A stretch of 64,000 nucleotides of DNA, taken from Kitagawia praeruptora. Lineage: Eukaryota; Streptophyta; Magnoliopsida; Apiales; Apiaceae. The position numbers and the translations under genes are program-made. Positions 11,860 to 22,008 of this stretch are shown here, one piece after another. The notes beneath the pieces are model-generated. The model had not been told where the DNA came from. It was given only the letters and a program-made list of their open reading frames with translations, and ran no database searches. The DNA lies in NCBI GenBank assembly GCA_037693485.1, contig CM075346.1, positions 49,708,001 to 49,772,000 of the forward strand, read 5' to 3'. How positions within the stretch are numbered: position 1 is the first letter of the stretch; each line of letters starts with the position of its first letter.

Positions 11860-12181
11860 AAAAGCATTGCTATTAAACATAAATGTGTTGCCATTGGCAC
11901 CTTAAACGTTGCAATAAATATACAAAACAGGGTTGCTATAGCATATTGCAATGAATTTAAATTGTTGCTATAGACGGGAAAACGTTGCTATAACAAACTT
12001 TTGCAATGATATTAAAGCATTGCTATATGGTACTATATTCGTTGCTATAGGGACCTATTGCAACCCAAGCAAAGTTCACGCCCAATTTTTGCAAAAGCAT
12101 TGCCATAGCATCTATGGCAACAGTATTAGGCCCTTTAGCAACAATTTTCAGGAGTTGCTATAGCCATTATATGGTGTAGTG

Positions 12182-12410
12182 TTGGTTTAACCTAATTTCA
12201 CTATTTCGTCAAGATATAAACCCTTTAACATTTCTATACTCCTTAATATCACATTCAATAGAGTCTCAATCGAAATCGAAAATCCTTAAAGTCCATATTC
12301 AGGAATTTCTGAAATCCATTATCATTTTAAGTCACTCATTTTCATAGTACAACACTAATATGGTTCCTGATTATTCATTATCTGTTTCACTTATAGGGTA
12401 CCTACATACC
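12182..12410 (-). repeat. LTR 1 of the three-LTR chromovirus, second segment
   Basis: It matches 30533-30763 of LTR 2. The left edge is the right-hand TTG target duplication of the CACTA element. The right edge is ATACC, the target duplication of the Sire1 insertion (the other copy is ATAGC at 25085-25089). Confidence 0.85.
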
Positions 12411-13149
12411 TGTTAACTCGAATAACTTGTAGAAGGGGGGGGGGGTTGAATACAAGTTATATAATCGTGTCTGATTTTTGCTTGATTATATGAACAAGAA
12501 TAAACGAATGAATCAAACTCTGTTTGTATTAATAAGATCAAATACAAACTCTACCAAAGGTGTACAAATACCTTTAGCAGCTGCTGACAATACAAATCTC
12601 TCTCTGTTTGTTTCGAACTCTCGAATACAAACCTTATACAGAGCTACGCACTCGAACTTTTTCCTCACGAGCTACACTCTTTACAATGATATTGAGAGAG
12701 TATTTATAATGCTACCTATCAACTAATAACAGAAAGATATAATCTATACATGACAATGTTCTGCCTTCTAGTCGATAGTTTCCTTCAATAGAAAACTCTT
12801 TCCTTCATAATATCTTCTTGCTTGTTCTTCAAACAACGATCCTGTTTTATAGCACTTACCAGTTTCTGTAGCATCCATAATGACATCATCAGTAACACGA
12901 CTGATATCAGGATCTGTACACTGCATCAGTATCTGATCAACCATCAGTATTGGACCATCATCAGGATTTGCTCTCTGTTCCTGACATGTAGTCTCCGATA
13001 CACTGTTCATTCCTGACTAAACTATACAGATAACTGTCTTACACATAAATCCTAAATACAGTGCTAAATCCTTTATAAGATCAGGATTACAAGAAGTATA
13101 ATGTGTAAATTCTATTCTTAACATCACAACTTATGAATTATTCCTAACA
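12411..13149 (-). repeat. 3' LTR of Sire1
   Basis: Nearly identical to 24350-25084. The differences I see are 11 versus 7 G in a poly-G run (near 12435) and a T/C change at the AGGATTACAAG / AGGACTACAAG site. On the minus strand the LTR starts TGTTAGGAAT and ends CGAGTTAACA. A TATAAATA box is at 12701-12708 (minus). The open frames of 64-82 codons within it are repeated identically in the other LTR and show no coding features. Confidence 0.95.
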
Positions 13150-13163
13150 ATCTCCCCCTATTT
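13150..13163 (-). other. Polypurine tract of Sire1
   Basis: On the minus strand AAATAGGGGGAGAT lies directly before the 3' LTR start. Two similar tracts (GGGGGAGATAAAG) occur further upstream, at about 13408-13420 and 13463-13477. Multiple polypurine tracts are a known Sirevirus feature. Confidence 0.8.
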
Positions 13164-16064
13164 ATGCTTTAAAATCTGAAGCATAAATCTAAGTTGTGGA
13201 TGTCAAAACATATAACAATACAACCAGAATAGAATTTATGAATGTAGAATTATGAAGTTAAGTACCTCCTTCTCAGATGTAGACGTTTATCTAGTACTTA
13301 GAAGAAAGAATTTTAACTATTAATGCTGCTCTTCCTTTACCACTTCCTAGCTGAGATTCACCACTGTCACTCCTGGTTCTTCTTTTTACTTCCCCTTTGT
13401 CTGCTCTTTATCTCCCCCAGCTTTATCTCTCTCAGTCTGGTGGTGTTGTCTTTGAATTGTCTTTATCTCCCCCTTTTTGACATCAGCAACATTAATTCCA
13501 AGAGATTCAGAAACAGAACAAATGAGATTCATCAGAACTGCTTGATTTTCCATAATTGTGACTTGGTTATCTTCAAGTGATTGAAGTCTTGTTTGAATAT
13601 CAATTTGAGAATTCTGAATATCTTTCAAAACATCAGAATGAACTTCAATATTGGAAGTGCTTCTAGTATCTCTAGTATCAGAATCAGAAAGAACTGTATC
13701 TTCAAGTCTTGTAGAAGAAGTTGTTTGAGTTGTATGATATTCAAGTAATAAAACCTGATTAGAAGTATCAACATCTTCATCTTTCTGTTCTGGAACTGAA
13801 ACATGATCATCATCTCCTTCACCAGTATTCTGTGTACTAACATCTTCAAATCCTGACTCCTCCTTAGAGTGATCAGAGACTGTTGATGTCTCAATTCTAG
13901 CTGATATTGGAAGTACATACAAAGGAACACTAGGATCATTAGGATCTTCATCTGATACATATGTATCAAGAGATTGCTTTATCCTGGCACCTCTTCTGTT
14001 AATGATTTCTGCAAGCCTCTCCTTTTGCTTCTGAGCTTTAACTTCTGGCTTTGCATTGTGATGTGCTAGGTCATTCTTCTGATACATTTTGATGAATGAA
14101 TAAGTACCAGCATCCATATCCAAATTTTCAGACCAAGATTCAGGAAAAACCTGATCCCAGAAATCAAATGATGGTTTCCTAATTTTCTCTCCCTTACTAT
14201 GGAGTTGATCATCCATACCCTCATTCCCACTTTGACTTACTAAAGTCAACACTCTTTCTACCTCACCTTTTGCCTGGTCAGGAGCCAGCCGCTCAAATTG
14301 TGGATCTAAGTCCATCTTTTCAAGTGTATCACTCAAATTTAGATAAGTGCTCTCATGACCTACAGAAAAATAGAGTTTAGAAGGAGTTTTTATACCTGAA
14401 CTCACATGGAGAGAGGGTTCCTCATTTGGCATGTGGCTTGAGGTTTTCTCCAAGGAGTGAGCTGCTATAGTCTCTGAACCCTTACAATCATCTTCTTTCC
14501 TTTCAGAAACTACAGGCTCCAGTATACCACTTTCAGGTTCTTTACTAGACTCTGATGTCTTCAGTAATACTTCATTAGACACCATAGTTAGTACATCACC
14601 GTCTTTAAGTGTTGTTTGCTGAGACACACCCTCAAGGTGGATAGACTCTGACTGAACAAAATTTGTTTGATCTTCAGAAAAATCAACCAAAGTCATTCCT
14701 CCCATATCATAGGGTATCTCACTTGCATTTTTAGTCATCACAGAAGTCCTTTCAACATCAGCTATCACAGCTCCTGAGTCATCCTTCCTCTGACTAGATG
14801 GTTCTTGTGTTACAGTGACTGTGATCTGATCTTTCCTACTATTCACTACTGGTGCAATAGTATCTTCTGTTGACTACATTCCTCTATCTACTTCCTCCAG
14901 TTGTTCACCTTGAGCTAAAGCATCTTCAATAATGACATCCTTGTCAAATAAATATGCATGAAGTGATTGAAGTGCAACATGCTTTGAGAGTCCAAATTTC
15001 TTGACTAATTGTCTTCTGACAGATACATAGAAATACATCTTCATTAAGTCAAGTCTTTGATGTAGAAGTCCATATTCATCTGGAAATAAAAGTTTTGGTA
15101 CTCTTTCAACCAGAAAATCTAGAACAGGCCTTGACAACTTCACTTTGAGAGAAATTAGTCCCATAGCCAGTCTGTATGATAATGTAGTTTCCCATGAAGA
15201 ATCAATATCCAGATCTCTATGGTCATTTGCTGACTTGATTGTAGCTTCATTTGTAGAGACCTGCATGATATTAGTTGGACTAGACTCTGTGTGTGTAGGT
15301 GACAATTGAATCTTTCTCCTTGTTCTCCTGATATAGTGAGCAAAAGATTTATCCTGAGAAGACTCAAGAGGTGTAGACACAGAAGTGATCTTGGGATGAG
15401 ATCTTTGTTCAATAGACACAGTCTTTTGAGAGTCAGTATCTAGTAACTGTTTTCCCTTTTTAAGAACTACAGCCTTTTGAGAGACTGCAGCCTGGCTGTG
15501 ACTAGGTTTTTCATCTCTTTGTGTTAACAAAGAAAGTTGAATTGCAGCCTTCAATTCTGCTCTCTCAGCAAGAGTTAAATCATCATCATCTTCACTAGAA
15601 TTACTACTACTACTTGACACAACAAATCTTCTCTTCCTTACAACTGATGTCTTTTGAGAAACACCAGAGGTTGGTTTCTTTGAAACAATAGGCTGTGGAT
15701 CAAAATTTGGTTCTTGAATTGTTTCAGAGACTATAATGTTTTGGGCTACTTGGGTAGACACAGGTGGGTTCTCCTCCAATTGAGATTCCTGAGCCATTTC
15801 ACCACAAAAGAAATAAGAATTGTAGAAAGTAGGAAGATGAGTTTTAAGAATTACCTGAACATGATGTGGATAATGAATTGCAGGTATTTCATCTAGATTC
15901 TTTGCATTGTCCTTCTTTGAAATATCAGAGAAAATTCTCTTTTGCTGTTCATAAGAAGAAACACAATGTTCCCTACCAAATCTAGCTTCAACATCAGGAA
16001 TAAAATGGTTAACAAACATTTGCATAAATCTATGATAATAAACCATTTTCCTGTTTTGATCTCT

Positions 16065-16561
16065 GGGTTAAATGGCGTTTTGGTCACTCAACTGATCCTA
16101 AACTTTCAATTGGGTCACTCAACTGAAAAAGCTTTCAATCAGGTCACTAAACACATAAAAACTTTCAATCGAATCACTAAACACATTAAAACTTTCAATC
16201 GAATCACTAAACACATTAAAACTTTCAATCGAATCACTAAACACATTAAAATTTTCATCAAATTATATGTTTTTAAATATCGTTCTTGAGATCGAACGCA
16301 TATTTGGAGGTGATTTCGATGTCAGAATTTGGAGTTCTAGTAGTCGAATCGAAGCTCTCAACATCATCTTTCATAATCTGCAATCAGTTTTTATGGATGG
16401 TAAAATTTCGAATTTATATGAATTTTCTTTCAATTCTGCAAAATTAGGGTTCTTCAGTTGAAAGTTTTAATGTGTTTAGTGACCTGATTGAAAGCTTTTT
16501 CAGTTGAGTGACCCAATTGAAAGTTTGTAGTCAGTTGAGTGACCAAAACGCCATTTAACCC
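16065..16561. mobile_element. MULE-like MITE inside the Sire1 additional ORF
   Basis: A 497-bp element with long terminal inverted repeats of about 103 bp. Both ends start GGGTTAAATGGCGTTTTGGT and continue through TCACTCAACTGA with only a few mismatches. It is flanked by a perfect 10-bp direct repeat, TTTGATCTCT (16055-16064 and 16562-16571). Long inverted repeats with a 9-11-bp duplication fit the Mutator superfamily. It encodes no transposase. Confidence 0.88.
16131..16250. repeat. 30-bp tandem repeat inside the MITE
   Basis: The unit ACTTTCAATCGAATCACTAA (first 20 of 30 bases) occurs three times exactly, at 16161-16190, 16191-16220 and 16221-16250. A diverged copy at 16131-16160 forms part of the left terminal inverted repeat, so the array grew from the inverted repeat. 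Confidence 0.88.
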
Positions 16562-17450
16562 TTTGATCTCTTAACCCAAGTTTAATACTCATCTGACTTA
16601 AGATAATATGACCAATGTTGATTACTCTGTCATAAAGCAAACTATAAGCAATATGTGATGTAACAGAAGTAATTTGCTGAAAAGAACTACATTTGCCAGT
16701 AAAACATTTAGCAATTTGATCAAAGTAAAAAGACCATTCCTTTCTAAGAAAAGACCTATTCAACTGGCTCATGTTATCTAGAGGTTCACTATAACCTAAT
16801 TCAGATAACATAGTTCTTATATTATCATCAGATGGTACATTCTCATAACTATCAGTAACAGGTAAGCAAAGTACTGAATTAACAACAGATTCAGTAATGT
16901 CAAATGAATCTTGTCCTAAATGTAGAACAATCTTACCTGATTGACTCTGAGTAGAATCAATTACCTCAGCATTCTTCCAAGCTTGTGAAACAGCTACTTG
17001 ATTAATCTATGGAGATGCTGTCAATGCATAACTTAATGGTCCATTCGCCAGAAAGTCCATGATTGGAAGAAAATCAGATGACACTCCTTCCTTGTTGGTG
17101 ATAGCTGCAACATGATTGTTTGTCATAAAATCAAAGTCACCAAACTTGAAGGCTACTGATTTAGGTAATCTTCTCTGAGCTGCCATTTTTGATCTGAAAA
17201 GAAACTTGAAAAATTCTTGAAATGGATTAGTGATTTTGAAAACTCAAGAGTGATTTTTGCTTTAGAAAATGTAAAATTAGAGAAAGCAAATACACGATTA
17301 GAGTTTCAAAACAAATATATTTCACAAATCTTTCAGACCACTATCCCACGTTGACACGTAGATTGACAGGTGTCAGTCCCTGAAAAATGCGGTTACCCAC
17401 GATTTTTGGAAAATAAAATCCAAAATTGATTTTCATAAAATAAATCAGGG

Positions 17451-17618
17451 TATAAATAAGCAATACTGATCAGCTTCCTTTTCCTGATGACCTCTCATCA
17501 AAATAATCACAAAATGCAATGTGATTTAAAAATATAATTTTCAAATCCTGATGATCACACATGAAATCCTGACCAATATCATCAGAGACTCAATATGGAG
17601 TTTTCCACGTGGCATTAT
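17451..17618 (+). promoter_or_regulatory. Possible promoter for the antisense ORF in Sire1
   Basis: TATAAATA sits at 17451-17458 on the plus strand. A CACGTGG G-box lies about 150 bp further on, at about 17608-17614. Both are upstream of the plus-strand ORF at 17753. The spacing from the TATA box to the ORF is about 300 bp. This is suggestive only. Confidence 0.3.
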
Positions 17619-17752
17619 TCTTTTATCTGAAAAAGAAAATAAACAATTAATCTGAACAGAAAATCAATTGATTAGATATTTTCAATATTTCTTGAAAACA
17701 AGAAATACAGTCACATGCAATAATTAGCATTTGACTTCATTAAAACTTCCAA

Positions 17753-18112
17753 GTGACTGCTCAGCTTCTCACGTCTTTCTTTAAAAGAACCAGACGCCTT
17801 ATGCCATTCTCCAAAACCTTTCAATTTCTTTTCTTCTCAACAATGCTTATCAAACCAAAAATCCCTTCAAACCCATTTTCCAGATTTTTCTCAATCGACG
17901 AACATCCTGTTCTTGATCATCTCTTTGAACAAATGACTCTTCTCATCGAACTAATCATGAATGGATTGGTTTTCGAAAATATCCAGAGGTTTCTCCTAGA
18001 ACATCCATCTGTTGGATACAATCTTCCCCTAACCTCCTCAAAACTTGAGGATGAAGAATTTGTCCGAGAGTCTGAGGTTGATCTTGATGGAGATGCTATT
18101 CATTTAAGTTAG
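17753..18112 (+). CDS. Antisense ORF of unknown function in the Sire1 pol-to-additional-ORF spacer
   Basis: A 119-codon ORF on the strand opposite to the retrotransposon genes. It fills the spacer between the end of pol (18665) and the start of the additional ORF (17186), where no sense ORF competes. The protein begins MTAQLLTSFFKRTRRLM and has an in-frame internal ATG (MLIKPKIPSNPF) after a pyrimidine-rich leader. Its C-terminal third is acidic (LEDEEFVRESEVDLDGD). The middle reads as amphipathic helix (DHLFEQMTLLIELIMNGL). I recognise no domain. Antisense extra ORFs are known in several plant LTR retrotransposon groups. It could also be a host fragment or chance. Sire2 has no counterpart in its much shorter spacer. 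Confidence 0.35.
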   Translation: MTAQLLTSFFKRTRRLMPFSKTFQFLFFSTMLIKPKIPSNPFSRFFSIDEHPVLDHLFEQMTLLIELIMNGLVFENIQRFLLEHPSVGYNLPLTSSKLEDEEFVRESEVDLDGDAIHLS

Positions 18113-18664
18113 CTGCTCTCATTCAAGTCGCCCAGACAAGGAATCCAAGAGCAAACGATGCTTTCATCCCCTGATGGATTTCTTGAGATGCTCCTTGTCC
18201 TGTACCTCAGAGTTCATATCAATAGACAAGTATAGAATTATCAGTAGAAATTAGACAAAAAGATGTTGTATTTCATTTCCATGTAATGATTTCAATTAAT
18301 GAAAATACAATTTCTTGTTATCTACTTGTCTTTTGATTACTGAATGATGTATAAATTATCAGTATGCAAATATCAAAACTTGCTAGCATAGACTTAACAC
18401 ATCACAGAATTAGATTACTACACAAAGTAAACGTCAGGATTTGAAACAATTTTCATAATCCTGATACTGACACAATACTGATGACGTCAGCATCCTGATA
18501 ACAAATCTAATCCTGATGATTATTAACAAGTCTATCATACTGAAATTTATCAAGGCAAAGTGTTATAGCTAAAGCATTTAACAATCAAATATAGATCCTG
18601 ACAGGAATATCAAGTCTATAAGCTAAGAATAACATACCTTGCTACTTTTGCAGATGTTACAGAT

Positions 18665-21600
18665 CTAAAAATTTAACATTCCTAACTCACTTACTAGTCT
18701 ACTGAATGTAGTCTCATCAAGTGGTTTAGTTAAAATATCTGCAAGCTGTTTGTCAGTAGGAACAAAATGAAGTTCCACAGTACCATTCTCAATATGTTCT
18801 CTAATAAAATGATACCTGACATCAATGTGCTTAGTCCTTGAATGTTGAACTGGATTTTCTGCAATTTTAATAGCACTAGTATTATCACAAAACATAGGAA
18901 TATTACTAAGTGTTATACCATAATCCAGCAACTGATTTCTTATCCAAAGGAGCTGTGCACAACAACTGCCTGCTGCTATGTACTCAGCTTCTGCAGTTGA
19001 GGTTGAAACAGATTGTTGCTTCTTGCTTGCCCAAGAAATCAATCTATTTCCCAAGAATTGACATGTACCTGTAGTGCTTTTCCTGTCTATCTTACACCCT
19101 GCATAATCAGAGTCTGAATAGCCAATTAGAAAGAAATCAGATTCTCTAGGATACCACAAGCCAAGATTTGGAGTTCCTTTGAGATATCTAAAAATTCTCT
19201 TCACAGCAATTAAATGAGATTCCTTAGGATCACTTTGGAATCTAGCACATAAACAGGTAGAAAACATTATATCTGGCCTACTTGCAGTTAGATATAACAG
19301 TGAGCCTATCATGCCTCTATAACTAGTATTATCCACACTCTTTCCTTTAGGATCAGAGTCTAGTTTAGTGGTTGTTGCCATGGGTGTTTTTGCAACTGCA
19401 CAGTCTTGAAAGTCAAACCTTCTTAAAAGATCTTTGATATACTTTGACTGATTAATGAAAATACCAGTCTCAGTCTGTTTGACCTGCAAGCCTAAAAAAT
19501 AATTTAGTTCACCCATCATGCTCATCTGATACTTAGACTGCATAAGCTTGCTAAACTTAGCACACAACTTTTCATTAGCAGAACCAAAAATAATATCATC
19601 AACATAAACTTGAACTAAAAGCAATTCACCTTTTATCTTTCTAAAGAATAGAGTTTTGTCAATTGTACCTCTTGTGAAGCCATTTTCAAGAAGAAATTTA
19701 GACAAAGTCTCATACCATGCTCTTGGTGCCTGCTTTAGTCCATAGAGTGCCTTGTCAAGTTTGTAGACATGATTTGTAAACTTTGGATCAACAAATCCAG
19801 GTGGCTATTCTACATACACTTCTTCATCAAGTTTGCCATTTAGAAAAGCACTCTTTACATCCATCTGGTATACCTTGAATTTTGAATGAGCTGCAAATGC
19901 AAGAAACATTCTGATTGCTTCCAATCTTGCTACAGGTGCAAAGGTCTCATCATAATCAATGCCTTCTTCCTGAGAATAACCCTTGGCCACTAGTCTTGCT
20001 TTGTTTCTTACAATCATACCAGATTCATCTAGCTTGTTTCTGAAAACCCATCTTGCACCAACAATAGATCTATCTTTAGGTCTTGGTACCAGTTTCCAAA
20101 CTTTGTTTCTCTCAAATTCATTTAACTCCTCCTGCATTGCAATTACCCAATCAGGATCCTGTAAGGCTTCTTCAACCTTCTTAGGTTCATTCTTTGAGAG
20201 AAAGCAACTATACAAGCATTCATTTTGAATTGATCTTCTAGTTCGAACACCACTATTTGGATCACCAATTATCAAATCTTCAGTATGATCCTTTGTCCAT
20301 TTTCTAATAGGTGGTAGATTAACTCTGCTAGTCTCTCCCCCTAAGTTAGTGGTATCCCTTGTAGAAGAATTCTCTCTACCTTCAAAAACTCTCCTTTGAT
20401 CAATAGAATCAGTAGATTCCATATTGCTGCTAGTTACTGATCTTTCCTCAGTAGACTCTGAAAGGTCAGTTCCTGATGGAGTAGACTCTGAAACGTCAAT
20501 TCCTGATGGAATAGATTCTGAAAGACTAGTCTGCTTCTGATGATCACTGTGTTCTCTCTGATTTATTTGCTCCCCCTCAACAGTAGCATTCCTTTGAGAA
20601 GAAATAGAAATTCCTTCTGGAGAACCTTCATCATCACTTGAGAGTATCTCAGAATTCTTCAGATTTTCAAATTCCAATTTGTCATGGCTTTCATCAGTTT
20701 GCAAAATTCCAAATTTCTTATCATCAAATGCAACATGAATTGATTCCATAACAACGTGAGTTCTGAGATTATAAACTTTGAAGGCCTTAGATGCTGAATA
20801 TCCTAGAAAAATTGCTTCATCCGATTTGGCTTCAAATTTTCCAAGTTGTTCTGGATGAACTTTTAGGACATAGCATTTGCATCCAAAGATGTGAAAATAT
20901 TTCACACTTGGTTTCTTTCCTTTGATCATCTCATAGGGAGTTTTTCCATGACTATTTACCAAGGTACAATTTTGAGTGAAACATGCAGTGTTAATAGCTT
21001 CTGCCCAAAAGTAGGTTGGAAGTTTTGCATCTGCAAGCATGGTTCTTGCTGCCTCTATGAGAGTCATGTTCTTTCTTTCCACTACACCATTTTGTTGAGG
21101 TGTACCAGGTGCAGAAAACTGTTGAGTGATTCCATTGTCTGCACAAAACCCCTCAATTGTAGAATTCTTGAATTCTGTACCATTGTCACTCCTAAGTACT
21201 TTGACTTTGTACTCAGAGTTGTTATGAATATTCTTGATGAGTTCAATGATTTGTTGAGGAGCTTCATCCTTCTTGTGTAGAAAGAACACCCATGTGAACC
21301 TTGTGAAATCATCCACCATAACTAGAGCATATCTTTTCTTGCTGATAGACATAATGTTTACTGGACCAAACAGATCAAGATGTAGCATGTGAAATGGTTC
21401 AGTAATTGAATTTTCAGTCTTGCTCTTGAAAGTGGTTCTTCTTTGCTTTCCAAGCTGACATGCATCACAAAGTCCATCTTGCACAAAATTTGCCTGTGGT
21501 AGGCCTCTCACTAAATTGTGTTTAACAAGTTGATTAAGCTTCTTGAAATTAAGATGTGAGAGCTTCTTGTGCCAATTCCAGCTTTCATCACTTGTTGCTT

Positions 21601-21997
21601 TGCTGTAGAGACATCTAACAATTCCTTTAGATGTATCACTTAAGCTGGCTTCATATATGTTACCATGTCTTTGACCAGTTAGAACAATGTCTCCATTTTG
21701 CATATTCAAGATTTTGCATCCTTCTCTGTCAAAGATTGATTTGTAACCTTTATCACCCAGTTGACTTATGCTTAAAAGAGTATGTTTCAAGCCTTCAACC
21801 AGTGCTACATTTCCTATGATGACATTCCCCAAAACAATTGAGCCATATCCCAGAGTTTCTCCTTTGTTGCCATCTCCAAAAGATATTACTGGGCCAGCTT
21901 TCCTCTCAAACTTTGTAAGCAGGGACTTCTTTCCAGTCATATGTCCAGAGCATCCACTGTCCAAGATAATTGAATGCTTCTTTCCGGTGCCCTGCAA
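18665..21997 (-). pseudogene. pol: Sire1 pol polyprotein (copia type), one TAG stop in the RT domain
   Basis: One frame of about 1,110 codons, interrupted by a TAG at 19805-19807 after EEVYVE, where a Gln is usual. Domains in order: aspartic protease (DSGCS, residue 13); GAG-pre-integrase zinc motif (H143, H148, C177, C180); integrase core with D208, D271 and E307 (D-D35-E, motifs SDNGTEF and NGVVERKN); reverse transcriptase from about residue 610, with the catalytic YVDD at about 798-801; and RNase H (SDSDYAG, STAEAEYIA), ending ADILTKPLDETTFSRLVSELGML. The integrase-before-RT order defines Ty1/copia. There is no ATG: the frame opens at TTG just after a TTTTTGTTTGCAG stretch and is shifted relative to gag. 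Apart from the single stop every catalytic motif is present, so the damage is recent. Confidence 0.93.
20451..20525 (-). repeat. 30-bp in-frame repeat in the Sire1 pol linker
   Basis: Units 20451-20480 and 20481-20510 differ at a few bases, and a third partial unit follows. They encode a repeated S-E-S-x-P-S-G-x-D-x motif in the linker between integrase and reverse transcriptase, a stretch that tolerates length change. Confidence 0.75.
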
Positions 21998-22008
21998 ACA
22001 AAAAGTAA

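Larger units (their letters stand above)
7852..12181 (+). mobile_element. Non-autonomous CACTA (En/Spm-type) DNA transposon carrying host exons
   Basis: The ends are CACTACACCATA...GGCTATTGCAAC on the left and its inverted counterpart ending TATGGTGTAGTG on the right. They are flanked by the 3-bp target duplication TTG (7849-7851 and 12182-12184), and the empty site is visible in LTR 2 (CTCCTTGGTTTAACC near 30535). The sub-terminal regions (7870-8040 and 11750-12175) hold many copies of TTGCTATAG/TTGCAATG-type motifs, as usual for CACTA elements. At 4330 bp it carries no recognisable transposase. Its interior instead holds exon-like pieces of host genes at 8692-9087, 10053-10103 and 11051-11430. 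The plus strand is given because those pieces read on it. Confidence 0.92.
13386..17186 (-). pseudogene. Additional ORF (post-pol) of Sire1, interrupted by two TAGs and a MITE
   Basis: From an ATG at 17186 (MAAQRRLPKSVAFKFGDFDF) one reading frame runs to a TAA at 13386. It is broken only by TAG at 17007-17009, the MITE at 16065-16561 with its target duplication (507 bp, a multiple of three), and TAG at 14874-14876. Without the MITE it would be about 1,097 codons. The N-terminal third is related to the Sire2 ORF (shared pattern L-x-R-x-x-LRKEWS, then SSFxQI, then GxIIL). The middle is Ser/Thr-rich with an acidic serine cluster (SSSSNSSEDDDDL). The C-terminal part is Glu/Ser-rich and probably coiled coil. 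I see no signal peptide or membrane segment, so the name 'env-like' often used for this Sirevirus ORF is not supported here. The function is unknown. Confidence 0.75.

Noticed and set aside
12478..13016. Open frames of 64-82 codons on both strands, repeated exactly at 24413-24951
   Set aside because: They lie in the two LTRs of Sire1, which are almost identical because the insertion is young. No domain, codon bias or start context supports a gene.
17753..18112. Host gene inside Sire1
   Set aside because: No similarity to a named plant protein that I recognise, and no introns can be shown. It is kept only as an antisense ORF of unknown function.
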